Positions 43,649-52,244 of a stretch of 64,000 nt of DNA are shown piece by piece. The stretch's first letter is position 1. Each line of letters opens with the position of its first letter. Both the position numbers and the translations under genes were made by a program. This DNA is from Cardiobacterium sp. Marseille-Q4385 (lineage in GTDB: Bacteria; Pseudomonadota; Gammaproteobacteria; Cardiobacteriales; Cardiobacteriaceae). The notes beneath the pieces are model-generated. The model did not search any database. It was not told the origin of the DNA and saw only the letters and a list, made by a program, of their open reading frames with translations. The DNA lies in the NCBI RefSeq assembly GCF_916618745.1, contig NZ_OU745373.1, positions 880,001-944,000 of the forward strand. The letters are read 5' to 3'.

Positions 43649-44295
43649 TGCAAAAATATTTTAACTGGATTAATTTGGTTATATTTTGTGTGATCCTGCT
43701 GATGGTATACATAGATGCACGTGTTATGACACAAAAACAATTTAACTGGATATATTTATTTCTATTTTTTGCATTCTTGCTAACGCGCCATGTCATTTTT
43801 CCGATAACGACGATTGAGTTCAAAAAGAAATTGGTTTTTGATAGTGCCAAAGGAGATGTGATTATTGCAGATGGCGATTCCAGAACGCCAATCATGTATG
43901 CCCAACGCAGCCTTAGGCCTGATACCCGCCGTTCTCTAAATCCTTTTATGGAATTAAACATTAATGGAAAAACGTATTATTGTGATTGCAATTTTTCGCC
44001 ATGCAAGAATCGAGATTATTTTAACAAATCTTCTGGCAATGATGCTATTGAAAAACTAGAGATACTGCAAATTAATAAAAAAAGAAGCTGCCTGATGCTG
44101 AAAATGAATTATCTAGATATGGATTATAATCTTAGTTCTTTTCAGGTAAATTATCTATTGCAAGATAATAAGCTGAAAGAAATTGAGCCTCGGAATAATG
44201 TAGAAAATAGGTTTATTGTTTATTGCTTTATTGTATTTTTGCTGATATCTACTCTTTTCAAAAATGCAAAAAACATTTTTCATAACGAACCTTAA
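43645..44295 (+). CDS. AT-rich membrane protein of unknown function (paralogue 2)
   Basis: 216 residues, paralogue of the gene at 42849 with two N-terminal hydrophobic segments (about 8-26 and 36-54) instead of one and a C-terminal segment (about 190-205). The central domain shares FDSAKGDVI, NGKTYYCDCNFSPCKNRDYFN and MKMNYLDMDYNL. Very AT-rich. AGGAG lies 8 nt upstream inside the 46-residue ORF. It is followed by AAAGGAG and the start of a third gene, which an IS has cut. Confidence 0.72.
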   Translation: MMQKYFNWINLVIFCVILLMVYIDARVMTQKQFNWIYLFLFFAFLLTRHVIFPITTIEFKKKLVFDSAKGDVIIADGDSRTPIMYAQRSLRPDTRRSLNPFMELNINGKTYYCDCNFSPCKNRDYFNKSSGNDAIEKLEILQINKKRSCLMLKMNYLDMDYNLSSFQVNYLLQDNKLKEIEPRNNVENRFIVYCFIVFLLISTLFKNAKNIFHNEP

Positions 44296-44309
44296 AGGAG
44301 AAGAAGATT

Positions 44310-44350
44310 ATGCCTAATAAAATTGCAAATACCGTTTATGCTATTTTTAC
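44310..44350 (+). pseudogene. 5' stub of a gene interrupted by an IS256-like element
   Basis: AAAGGAGAAGAAG ribosome site followed by ATG and about 14 codons (MPNKIANTVYAIFT) before the IS left end at 44351. It is the third member of the AT-rich operon; the remainder is not found beyond the IS. Confidence 0.6.
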
Positions 44351-45379
44351 GGCGTAATGGACAAATTTCATGCTAAAAATCGCTGTAGCCCTTACGCTGC
44401 AAGGCTTTACGCGAGGTCAAAACCTTTGAACACAAAAAATGCTTTTTCTGCGGCTCCAAACAGGTCAAGAAAAACGGGCATCGTGATAACGGGAAACAGC
44501 AATACCATTGCGGCTCCTGTAAGCGCCAATTCATAGGGGGCCAACGCCTTAATCCCAACACCCTTTGGCAGCGCTACAGCGAAGGCAAGCAAAGCGCCGC
44601 ACAGCTTGCCGCGCAGTACGGATGCAGCATCAAAACCATCCGTCGCCACCTCGCCAAAGCCGCTACACAGGGCGAATGCACGCTGCCACAAGCACCTGTT
44701 AACCTCATCATGGACACCACCTATTTCGGTCGAAAATGGGGTGTCATGGTTCTCTACGACGCTCGCAGCAAGCGAGCCTTGACTGTGACGGTAATTGAGC
44801 GGGAAACCAATGCGCTCTACACGCAGGCGGTCGCTGCATTGCGAGAGAAAGGTGTTGTGATACAAAGCATTATCTGTGACGGCAAAAGCGGTTTGCTGGG
44901 CGTTTTCCCGGATGTACCCATACAGATGTGCCAATTTCACCAAATAAAAATCATCGTGCGCCACCTGACCAGGAAGCCTAAAAGCCCAGCAGCACAGGCG
45001 CTGCGGGCTCTGTCATTGACCCTGACGGAAACCACTCAGGCGGCGTTTGAAGCGGCGCTCAAGCGCTGGTACGAGCAGTACGCCGCCTTCCTGAACGAAC
45101 GCAGTGTGAACGAGAAAACAGGCCACTCACACTACACGCATAAGCGTCTGCGCGCCGCGTACAACAGCCTGAAACGGCATCTGCCATGGTTGTTTACCTG
45201 CGAGCATTTTCCCGACCCGGGTATCCCGAATACGACCAATTTGCTGGAAGGGAAATTCAGCGAAATGAAGCAGCTTTTGCGGTGTCATCGGGGCTTAAAA
45301 AAGGAGAGTAAGCTACGGTTTATAATAGATTATTTCGCAAAGGAGCCGGCCTAAAAACACCTATTTTGTCCATTACGCC
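44351..45379 (+). mobile_element. IS256-like element with zinc-ribbon transposase
   Basis: 1029 bp with perfect 15-bp inverted ends GGCGTAATGGACAAA. Flanks differ (TATTTTTAC on the left, GAAAAAGGC on the right, the latter inside IS5-type sequence), so no target duplication is visible. One flank was lost by a later deletion or recombination. Confidence 0.85.
44389..45354 (+). CDS. IS256-like transposase, zinc-binding variant
   Basis: About 320 residues open in frame: an N-terminal zinc ribbon (CFFCGSKQVKKNGHRDNGK then CGSCKRQF), a helix-turn-helix (YSEGKQSAAQLAAQYGCSIKTIRRHL) and a DDE core with MDTTYFGRKWG (D), IICDGKSGLLG (D), a CQFHQ motif and TNLLEGKFSEMK (E). No ATG, GTG or TTG occurs in frame before the internal ATG at 44710. 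An ATG at 44370 lies in another frame and reaches a stop, so the 5' end is probably frameshifted or uses a non-standard start. The family is the one usually labelled IS256 variant zinc-binding type. Confidence 0.75.
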   Translation, partial: PLRCKALREVKTFEHKKCFFCGSKQVKKNGHRDNGKQQYHCGSCKRQFIGGQRLNPNTLWQRYSEGKQSAAQLAAQYGCSIKTIRRHLAKAATQGECTLPQAPVNLIMDTTYFGRKWGVMVLYDARSKRALTVTVIERETNALYTQAVAALREKGVVIQSIICDGKSGLLGVFPDVPIQMCQFHQIKIIVRHLTRKPKSPAAQALRALSLTLTETTQAAFEAALKRWYEQYAAFLNERSVNEKTGHSHYTHKRLRAAYNSLKRHLPWLFTCEHFPDPGIPNTTNLLEGKFSEMKQLLRCHRGLKKESKLRFIIDYFAKEPA

Positions 45380-45813
45380 GAAAAAGGCTACGATGCGGGC
45401 AAAAAGGTTAGCGGTATCAAGCGGCATATAGCGGTTGACACGCAGGGTTTGCCGCATGCCATTGCGGTAACGACGGCGGATATTACGGATAGAAAAGGCT
45501 GTCTGCTGGCATTGGAACGTGACAAGGATAATCTTGGGGCGGTACAAAAAGTCCTTACTGACGGTGGTTACACGGGTAAGGCATTTGCTTCGTCGGTACA
45601 AGCGTTGATTGGTGCGGAGGTAGAGATTGCCAAACGAAACGAATTGCACCGTTTTGCAGTATTGCCGAAGCGATGGGTAGTAGAGCGCAGTTTTTCCTGG
45701 TTGGAAAAGAATAGGCGGCTTTGGAAAAACTGTGAGCGTAAGTTGAGTACCAGTCTGCAAATGGTAGCTTTGGCTTTCTTGGGAGTCCTGCTACGAAGAC
45801 TATGAACACGTTC
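45380..45813 (+). mobile_element. IS5-family element, copy 3, right-end fragment
   Basis: It begins abruptly at the right end of the IS256-like element in the OrfB segment KGYDAGKKVSG and continues to a right end ATGAACACGTTC, followed by TTA. The left half is absent. Sequence is close to copy 2. It interrupts the 3' part of the membrane gene at 45817-46973. Confidence 0.85.
45381..45805 (+). pseudogene. IS5-family transposase OrfB fragment
   Basis: About 140 codons encoding KGYDAGKKVSGIKRHIAVDTQ to the normal C-terminus (VALAFLGVLLRRL), with the second D and the E of the DDE triad but without OrfA and the first D. Not functional. Confidence 0.8.
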
Positions 45814-45816
45814 TTA

Positions 45817-46973
45817 GGGCTGATGGGGACAATGCAGCGATGCAGGTACAGACAGCTGCCGTAGCCGAGGATGACCACAGCGGTGAACAGAACATTTGCC
45901 CAAAAGAAACGGCGGATAGCAGGCGGTATCTCGGCCAGGATGATGGGGATCTTGCCGGAGGTAAGCGGTGGCAGCGGGCGATGATCGATGATGGCCTCAA
46001 CAGCAGCAACGATTTCCCTACCCGGCCATACATCCTCTTCCCCACTCAGCGTTCTTTTGTGATAGTTGCTGAGGCGGTCGGTGATGCGCAGGTAGTTGAA
46101 GGTATGGCGCCCTTTCTTCTCTTCTGTGATTTCGATATGGGCGATGTCCGTCCAGGATATGGAAAGCGGGGGAAGGACGCTGCCTCTGTTGCTGGTTTCG
46201 AGGAAATGCAGACCATTGTTATCAATGACGATGCGCCGACACAGCCCGCTGTTTCTGTAATAGCGATGGTAGTGGTTCAAGATCTCAAACAGGTCAAAGA
46301 AACCGACGACGATGGCGACAGTAATGGTTCCCTGCGGGAGATCGGGCCAGTATTGAATGAGACCAGGCCAGCAGAAGGCCAGCGCGAGGACGGGCAGCAG
46401 CAGATTGCTGCTGCTCAACCAGACAATATCATCCTGCGGTTTGTACCAGATGTGGTTAATGTCGGCAGAGGGCGCGGGCGGGACGGACGGTGCCCGACCG
46501 TGCAAGTAGCCGGTGGCGACAACGGCAATGGCGAGGAGGGTTTCCATATCGCGCCCGAGGCGAAAGTCGCGGTAGGTCAACGCTTCGTCATCGCGCGGGA
46601 TGATGCGCAGGCCGTTATTGCGCGCACTAACGCTATCGAGCGCCTGCCAGCGCCATTGGTACTCAATGCGCTGGTTACTGTTATAAATGGTCAACCCCTG
46701 CGGGTCGCAGATAACGGCGGGCGCATGCAGGTTGCCGCCTGCCTGACTGGTGGCGTAATAGCTGGGTGTCAAGATGCCAAGCATCAACCACAGCAGCAGG
46801 GTAGCGATTAGTATGCCGCCCGGCGTCTGGGTGAAAGGAAGGGCGAAGAGGACGATAAAACCCAGCCAGGAGAAGATGAAGTAGCCACGATCATCGCCAC
46901 AGTCGTATTCATATTCATGCCCGCCCCAGCCACGGGTGCGCGGATCGTTGAGATCAGGAATAAAGTTAGACAT
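45817..46973 (-). pseudogene. Membrane protein, two-PH-like-module family (member E), truncated by an IS
   Basis: From MSNFIPDLNDPRTRGWGG about 385 codons match the family plan: hydrophobic pair, module 1 (CDPQGLTIYNSNQRIEYQWRW), hydrophobic pair, module 2 (DNNGLHFLE..., ISWTDIAHIEI) and the first segment of the terminal pair. The IS5-type fragment ending at 45813 then replaces the last hydrophobic segment. The frame stays open through the antisense of the IS to about 45555, so a fusion product with an unrelated tail could be made. AGGAT precedes the start. The family's fifth member in the window. Confidence 0.8.
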
Positions 46974-47093
46974 GAAAAATCCTGTGATGAGATGGTGGGT
47001 GCCAGGAATTTTGTGGGGTACGCAATGCCGGCGCAAGCGCTTGCTACGCGGATGAAGCGCTTGGTAGGCGTAAGCGGAACAAACACCGGACTA

Positions 47094-47978
47094 TATAGTT
47101 AAATAGCAAAAAACAGTAACCATCAAAATCATGACTTATCCAACCTATATCCGTAAAAAAATCCTTGCATAACTCGAAGATAGCTCCTATCGCGAAGTAG
47201 CTCCAGACACCGTATCAGTCCCAACACCCTCGCCACCTGGAAGAAACAGCCACAACCCAAAGGCAGCCGCCGTTCTACGCCCCGCCTTCTCACAGAAGAA
47301 CTCATCCGGCAAGACGTGGCCGAGCACCCTGATGACTATCAATGGGAAAGGGCTTGCACGTTTGGGCTGCTCGTAGAACGGCATCTGCAAGGCGCTCAAG
47401 CGCTATCGCATCACCGTTAAAAAAAGACTTCCACCATCGCAAGGCGGACGAAGAAAGACACCGTGAATTCCTCGAAGTAAAAAGCATCTATGAAGAACGG
47501 CTGCCTCCATTTGTTTATATCGATGAAAGTGGCTTCAGAAAAGACATTTCCCGTCCTTACGGCTATGCAGCACGCGGGCAAAAATGCGCAGGCGTATCCG
47601 GATGGAGCAAGGCACAAACCAACGTTATCGGCGCCCTGCGTGGCACGGTGCCATTTGCTTTCACTGCCTTTGATTGCAGCATAGACAGCGATGTTTTTCA
47701 CACATGGGTGGCAGAAATACTGCTGCCGGAACTACCCGCGTGCAGTGTGATCGTGATGGACAACGCCTCCTTCCACAAACGGCAGGACACGCTGGATGCG
47801 TTGCAGGCTGAGGGGCATACGGTGCTGTGGCTTCTTCCCTATAGCCCGGATTTCAACCCGATAGAGAAGATGTGGACATGGATCAAGCGATTGAGGAAAC
47901 AATGGCGGTTGGCCGATGTGAATGCCCTGCTGTTTTAGTTCTTTATCCTTGTTACTCCTTATTAGCGATTTGACTATA
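47094..47978 (+). mobile_element. IS630-like element, degenerate
   Basis: About 885 bp between imperfect inverted ends (left TATAGTTAAATAGC, right GCGATTTGACTATA), flanked by TA, the IS630/Tc1 target. The ends resemble those of the 108-bp MITE (TATAGTTGAATAG), making this family a candidate source of the MITE. Confidence 0.72.
47131..47938 (+). pseudogene. IS630-family transposase, frameshifted
   Basis: It begins MTYPTYIRKKILA and meets a stop at once; later frames give NTLATWKKQPQPKGSRRS (helix-turn-helix region) and KALKRYRITVKK. The long open frame 47342-47938 then encodes the catalytic core: VYIDESGF (D), VIVMDNASFHK (D), LPYSPDFNPIEKMW (E). At least two frameshifts and one early stop separate the parts, so it is inactive as sequenced. 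Confidence 0.78.
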
Positions 47979-48076
47979 AGTGAAGTTTGCGCTGACTTGC
48001 CTCAAGGTGAAAGTTAGGGAAAAGGCGTTTTTGCAGAGGCACCAGTTGAATACCCCTGCTTGCAGCATTTATGCAT

Positions 48077-48106
48077 AAAAAAACGGCTACTTGCGTAGCC
48101 GTTTTT
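48077..48106 (-). terminator. Intrinsic terminator of the TbpB-like gene
   Basis: AAAAAACGGCTAC-TTGC-GTAGCCGTTTTT; on the minus strand the T-run follows the stem. Confidence 0.87.
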
Positions 48107-48150
48107 CGGGTAACAATCAAGCTGTAAGAACTGCTTGATATATTTGGCGA

Positions 48151-50370
48151 TTAGTCGCTGTATACGTTGTTACCGTCATCACCTTGGAAGGTGTTGGTTT
48201 CGCCGCGGGTTGCACCGAATACACCACCCCAATCATTGGTACCGTAAGCGTCGCCGTAACGATCGGTATCTTTGACGCTGTTGAAGGAACCACCCATTTC
48301 TTGAGCTTTATCACCGAAGAAGGAGGCCTTAAAGGTAGCATCATCATCACCAGTGATGTACACACGGTCAGCTGAACCAACTACAGTATTACCAGTAATG
48401 GCACCTTGGAATTGGACCAGCTTGTCTTTGGTTGTGGCATTCTTGGTCGGGTCAAGCAACCAGGTGTTATAAACTTCACCGGTAACGCGTTTGTCGTTGA
48501 AGTTCACACGAGCTTCGACGAAGTTACCCAAGCCGATGCCACTTGTGGTGCTGCCGGCAGGAGCAAAGGCGTTAGGCAGATCGCGGCCTTTATTGCCGGT
48601 GCTACCGTGGAAGCTGTTGTCGATACCGTACATGAGGGCGTGACCATGGTAAACAGCGCTTTGGTTGCTCGGCAGGGCAGCCATTTGCTCGATGCTGGTA
48701 GCATCAGTACCACGGTAGAAGTAGTTATCTACACCACCGTCATTGTTCTTACGAACAAAGTCGCTACGCATGAAGTTGTCCTGATATCCAGTTTGTCCGG
48801 CATCCAGGTCAAGGTTGTTGCTAACACGACCATACTGAACACGAGTCAGGGTCATCGGTCGTGCACCCAAGCTGTATTGGGTAGCGAGGTTTTCATTGTT
48901 GGCATCGTACTCAGCAACGAAGGTTCTTGCGCCAGAGTAGCTGTTCAGCGACAGCGGGTTAACAACGTTGTTGTCAGCATAGGCCAAGTGATAACGACCG
49001 AAGATACGGGTAGTAGTGTTGTGATGATCTACCCATTTACCTCCGTCATAGTTCAATTCTTGACCCAAGGTTGACAGACCGCCACCGACACGGACGAGAC
49101 CGTTGGTTGCTGCACGGCTATCACCTTTCAATACTGTATTGGTGCCATCAACTTCACCGAGCGCTGCGTTAGCTGGATCGAGTTGGGCAGTCGGGATGCT
49201 GTCAGTACCACGACGGGTAAATTCGTTTTCGAATGCGGTTTCCGGGGTGCTCCACCAGACCAACCCTTTACCGTAGCGGCTGCCATTGGTGTGGTTATGG
49301 GCAAATTTAGCCGTTACAGTACGCTTGGTTTCTTCAAGTGCAGTACCAGCAGCGTTCACTTCTTTTGTAACGCCTCTGTAGTAGTAGATATCTTGGCCTT
49401 TACCATCTTTCGTGTTGGTGCTGCTTTCCAAGCCGTAAACAGGAGTGCCCGCAACTACCCCGGTTTGTCTGGATTTCTTCCAAGTTGCCGGATCAATAAT
49501 CGCAGTGAAACCATCAGCACCGTCGGTAGAATAGACGCCTGGACCTGTAGCACCAGCTAAAGCGCCAGTCAAGGTAGACCACGCTCTCGGGCTCGTGTTA
49601 TAAGCCTCATCGGCAGCCGCGATGGCAGACGGATCGTCGGGGTTAACTGGAGTTGTTAGAGGTGTAACCACCCGTGCATATTTGGTTGCCGCAGTTGAAC
49701 CAGCTTTTGTTACTACCGCGTTGAAAACTTTGGCACCATCGTCCTGCAATGTACGTTTGATCGCACCATTGCTATCTACGTTATTGTTGACTTGGAGACC
49801 TGCTGCGCCTGCTCCATCATTATCCCGGTCGACGTACATACCAGCCAGCACGTCAACGTTCTTATAGTTTTCTTCCTGCAAGCTGACACTGTCCAAATCG
49901 CCACGCAGGAATGCACCAGTAGCTGTCAACGGTTTGGGGTTACTGCTACCAGCAAACTGTGCTTTTACCGGCTGACCATCGGCACGAACCAGTTCTTGAC
50001 GAGCGAGAACGATGTTGGTCAGGCTCGGGTTTTGGTCATTCAGGGTTACACCCAACAACGGAGAAGCTGAAGCCTGTTTGCTCGGGTTGTTGGCGCGGTC
50101 ATATTGAGAACCTTCGCGACGGACATATTGCAGGGTACCAACGGTAGAGACTTTAGTCAGGTCTTTGTTATCCACAACTTTGGTCCCGGTCGGGTCAACA
50201 GTCTGTTGCTCGTCGGCCTGATTGTTGTTGTTATTGTTGTTATTGTTATTGTCCGGAGTTGACGGAGTTTTCGGATCCACCGGACGGTTGCTGTTGTTGT
50301 CATCACTGCCACCGCAAGCGGCAACGCCTACTGCTACCAAGATAGCGAGAGAGAGATTAGTCAGTTTCAT
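48151..50370 (-). CDS. TbpB-like surface lipoprotein
   Basis: 739 residues from MKLTNLSLAILVAVGVAACGG (lipobox VAAC, Cys about 19), with GAAGG upstream; a further 32 in-frame codons lie before this ATG but fall in the promoter. A low-complexity linker follows (about 25-60), including a run of ten asparagines. The C-terminal quarter has the eight-stranded barrel signature of transferrin-binding-protein-B-like proteins: FFGDKAQEMGGSF followed by WGGVFGATRGE. Such lipoproteins usually reach the cell surface by a Slam translocon and bind host metal or heme proteins, often beside a TonB receptor. Neither a Slam nor a receptor gene is in the window, so the ligand cannot be named. Confidence 0.82.
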   Translation of the reverse strand: MKLTNLSLAILVAVGVAACGGSDDNNSNRPVDPKTPSTPDNNNNNNNNNNQADEQQTVDPTGTKVVDNKDLTKVSTVGTLQYVRREGSQYDRANNPSKQASASPLLGVTLNDQNPSLTNIVLARQELVRADGQPVKAQFAGSSNPKPLTATGAFLRGDLDSVSLQEENYKNVDVLAGMYVDRDNDGAGAAGLQVNNNVDSNGAIKRTLQDDGAKVFNAVVTKAGSTAATKYARVVTPLTTPVNPDDPSAIAAADEAYNTSPRAWSTLTGALAGATGPGVYSTDGADGFTAIIDPATWKKSRQTGVVAGTPVYGLESSTNTKDGKGQDIYYYRGVTKEVNAAGTALEETKRTVTAKFAHNHTNGSRYGKGLVWWSTPETAFENEFTRRGTDSIPTAQLDPANAALGEVDGTNTVLKGDSRAATNGLVRVGGGLSTLGQELNYDGGKWVDHHNTTTRIFGRYHLAYADNNVVNPLSLNSYSGARTFVAEYDANNENLATQYSLGARPMTLTRVQYGRVSNNLDLDAGQTGYQDNFMRSDFVRKNNDGGVDNYFYRGTDATSIEQMAALPSNQSAVYHGHALMYGIDNSFHGSTGNKGRDLPNAFAPAGSTTSGIGLGNFVEARVNFNDKRVTGEVYNTWLLDPTKNATTKDKLVQFQGAITGNTVVGSADRVYITGDDDATFKASFFGDKAQEMGGSFNSVKDTDRYGDAYGTNDWGGVFGATRGETNTFQGDDGNNVYSD
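50221..50252 (-). repeat. Asn-codon triplet run in the lipoprotein linker
   Basis: Ten consecutive AAC/AAT codons (minus strand) with one flanking Asp; a candidate for in-frame length variation. Confidence 0.8.
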
Positions 50371-50437
50371 ACAGGATGTACCTTCTTGAACTTGAGTTGA
50401 AAGAAAATTTTCCATAGCCACAACTTGGCTGGCGAGC

Positions 50438-50466
50438 ATATTAGCGAAAGCATTTTGGCTTTGCAA
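50438..50466 (-). promoter_or_regulatory. Promoter of the TbpB-like gene
   Basis: TTGCAA, 17-nt spacer, TAATAT on the minus strand, about 68 nt upstream of the chosen ATG. No clear Fur box was recognised between promoter and gene. Confidence 0.6.
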
Positions 50467-50938
50467 GCTTTCCGATGGGGTTTTTGTAGTTTTTTTGAGA
50501 CGACAGGCTTGACAATCAAGTTTTTTGTTGTTTTTTCAGCCGAGTAGTCTTAGGGAAGGTGATACCTCTCTGTCGCATGACGGATACAGACGGTTCTTCG
50601 CTTGCGACTAAATGCGTTTTCCATCGGCCCAGCTTCTTTGTGCGAATCCCGGGATTATGTGCGTCAAACGGCGTGGTTGAGCGTTCCTTGATTCTTTGGA
50701 TTCGCCCTGAGGATGCCCTTTCCCCATCCGCTTGCGGGGAAAGGATGGCCAGAGCGGGGTGTCCGCCAAGCAGGTCGAATACCGGGTTCGCACCAAGATA
50801 AAAAAGGTGGACCAAGGCCCACCTTTGCGAATTGTGGCTATTGCTCGGCCATTTCACGATAAATACCGCCCCGGCGGGCGGCACAAGCATGTGTTTTTAT
50901 TCTTGCCGATGACGTTGCGTAAGCGGCGTAGATTAGCC
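50467..50938. other. Intergenic region with a terminator but no supported gene
   Basis: Open frames of up to 124 codons occur on both strands but lack ribosome sites and show no protein-like pattern. It contains a self-complementary CCCTTTCCCC...GGGGAAAGG stretch at about 50718-50748 (CTTTCCCC-ATCCGCTTGC-GGGGAAAG) and the hairpin at 50800-50825. Confidence 0.5.
50800..50825 (-). terminator. Probable terminator of the 54114-50939 operon
   Basis: On the minus strand AAGGTGGGCC-TT-GGTCCACCTTTTTT, one mismatch, with T-run. Confidence 0.7.
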
Positions 50939-51331
50939 TCAGAAGTTGAAAAATGCTTCGTGTTCGCCGCTCGCGGTTTTAGCGATCAGCGCTTGTTTCA
51001 AAGTAGCAATGATGTGCTCGTGCGCTTTGCCGTAGCAGTCGGCGGGAAGGGTTTCTTTGAGCTTGTAGAGTGTGATGCGCGCCGAGGTCAGCGGTTCGGG
51101 TTCAAGCAGGAAACGGTAATACTCGCCGTGGAGGCGGAGGTAGTAGTGCCAGAGGAAGTCCAGCGGTGCGGTGTCGGCTGCGGGAGCTGCCCAGAGAGCA
51201 GCATCGTGGTCGGCATCTACCCACCAGCTGTTGGGAACGGCGGGCGGGGGAAATGGCAGGATGCCGCTATCGATAACGTGTTGCAGGGCGGTGCGTTCGC
51301 TGTCGCTGAGGGTAGCTTGATGGAAGGGCAT
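50939..51331 (-). CDS. Uncharacterised cytoplasmic protein
   Basis: 130 residues from MPFHQATLSDSERTAL, with GAGGAG 6 nt upstream. No signal peptide or membrane segment. Rich in Trp/Tyr (NSWWVDADHDAALW, FLWHYYLRLHGEYYRFLLEPEPL). Not recognised. It starts 10 nt after the stop of the MORN-like gene, so it is the last gene of the operon. Could be an accessory or immunity-type partner of the exported protein before it (speculative). Confidence 0.7.
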   Translation of the reverse strand: MPFHQATLSDSERTALQHVIDSGILPFPPPAVPNSWWVDADHDAALWAAPAADTAPLDFLWHYYLRLHGEYYRFLLEPEPLTSARITLYKLKETLPADCYGKAHEHIIATLKQALIAKTASGEHEAFFNF

Positions 51332-51341
51332 GGCGTTCTCC

Positions 51342-52199
51342 TCAGGGCATTTCGCGACGCACCGCGCTTTGCAATTCTTCTTTGCGCGCGGTGACGGCGT
51401 CAATTTCCGCTTGCACTGCTTCTTCCGCGACGTAATCGCCGTTCGCGTTCCAAGTGCTGCTGTCGCCGCCGTCGTCTTCGCTGGTGCGGAAGTGCATGAG
51501 CGGGCTACCGTCGGCGCGGTAGTAGAGTAGTTCGAAGTTATCAGCGTCTTCCAGGTCTTCAAAGGCCATGATGCGACCATCCGGGTAGTAGTAGCGGTTG
51601 CCACGGCTGATATCGCCGACGGCGGCATAGGGATCGCCGTCTTCTTTGGCGATGTCAAACGGCAACGCGCTCTGCATGGCAAGGATGCCGTTCTGGTAGT
51701 AGTTGTGGCGGCCAAGATCGGCGCCACCTTTGTAGTCCTGGGTGGCGAGGATGCTGCCGTCTTCGCGGTACCAGACGATTCTGCTGTCGCTCATGCCGCT
51801 GTCGAAGTCGTGTAGTTTGGCCTCTTTTTTCAGGATGATGGGGGCGGTTTGCGGCTTGCCGTTGTCCTGATAGTAGTCTTGGATGACGTCGCGACCGTCG
51901 GCGGTTTTGCCAAGGACGACACGGTAATAACCGCCAGCGGTTGCCTTGTTGACGGGGGCACCGCCCGCGTCGAAGTAGTAGGTTTTTTCATCGCCCGGGG
52001 TGTAATCAAGGTTGATGATGCCCGCCTGTTCGGCGCGCAGGATACCGTCCGGCAGGGTGGCGGTGAGGCGTGGCGGCAGGGTGTAGGTGTTGATGCTGAT
52101 GGTTGGCGTGTCGTCTGCAGGGGCGGCTTTTTCTGGTGCAGAGGCGAGGGTTACGGCAAGGACAAGGCCGAGAATGACGGGGAGTTGGATCATGGTCAT
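51342..52199 (-). CDS. Exported MORN/YwqK-like repeat protein
   Basis: 285 residues; signal peptide MTMIQLPVILGLVLAVTLASA. The mature part is built of repeated strands with aromatic pairs and glycines (NLDYTPGDEKTYYFDAGG, VWYREDGSILATQDY, HNYYQNGILAMQ, RYYYPDGRIMAFED, LYYRADGSPLMHF), i.e. YwqK/MORN-variant repeats, ending in a short coiled coil (about 258-280). The second ATG (MIQLPV, 52193) has a better spacing to GGAG than the first. Function unknown; often part of surface or secretion-related loci. Confidence 0.78.
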   Translation of the reverse strand: MTMIQLPVILGLVLAVTLASAPEKAAPADDTPTISINTYTLPPRLTATLPDGILRAEQAGIINLDYTPGDEKTYYFDAGGAPVNKATAGGYYRVVLGKTADGRDVIQDYYQDNGKPQTAPIILKKEAKLHDFDSGMSDSRIVWYREDGSILATQDYKGGADLGRHNYYQNGILAMQSALPFDIAKEDGDPYAAVGDISRGNRYYYPDGRIMAFEDLEDADNFELLYYRADGSPLMHFRTSEDDGGDSSTWNANGDYVAEEAVQAEIDAVTARKEELQSAVRREMP

Positions 52200-52244
52200 G
52201 GGCTCCGGTTGAGGAAGATGCGCATTATATGGGGTTTTTTGTGG

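Noticed and set aside
48151..50466. A longer start for the TbpB-like protein (32 extra residues)
   Set aside because: The extension would begin inside the -10/-35 region and would bury the lipoprotein signal peptide.
50516..50890. 124-codon minus-strand ORF upstream of the TbpB-like gene
   Set aside because: No ribosome site, spans a likely terminator hairpin, and shows no domain-like composition.
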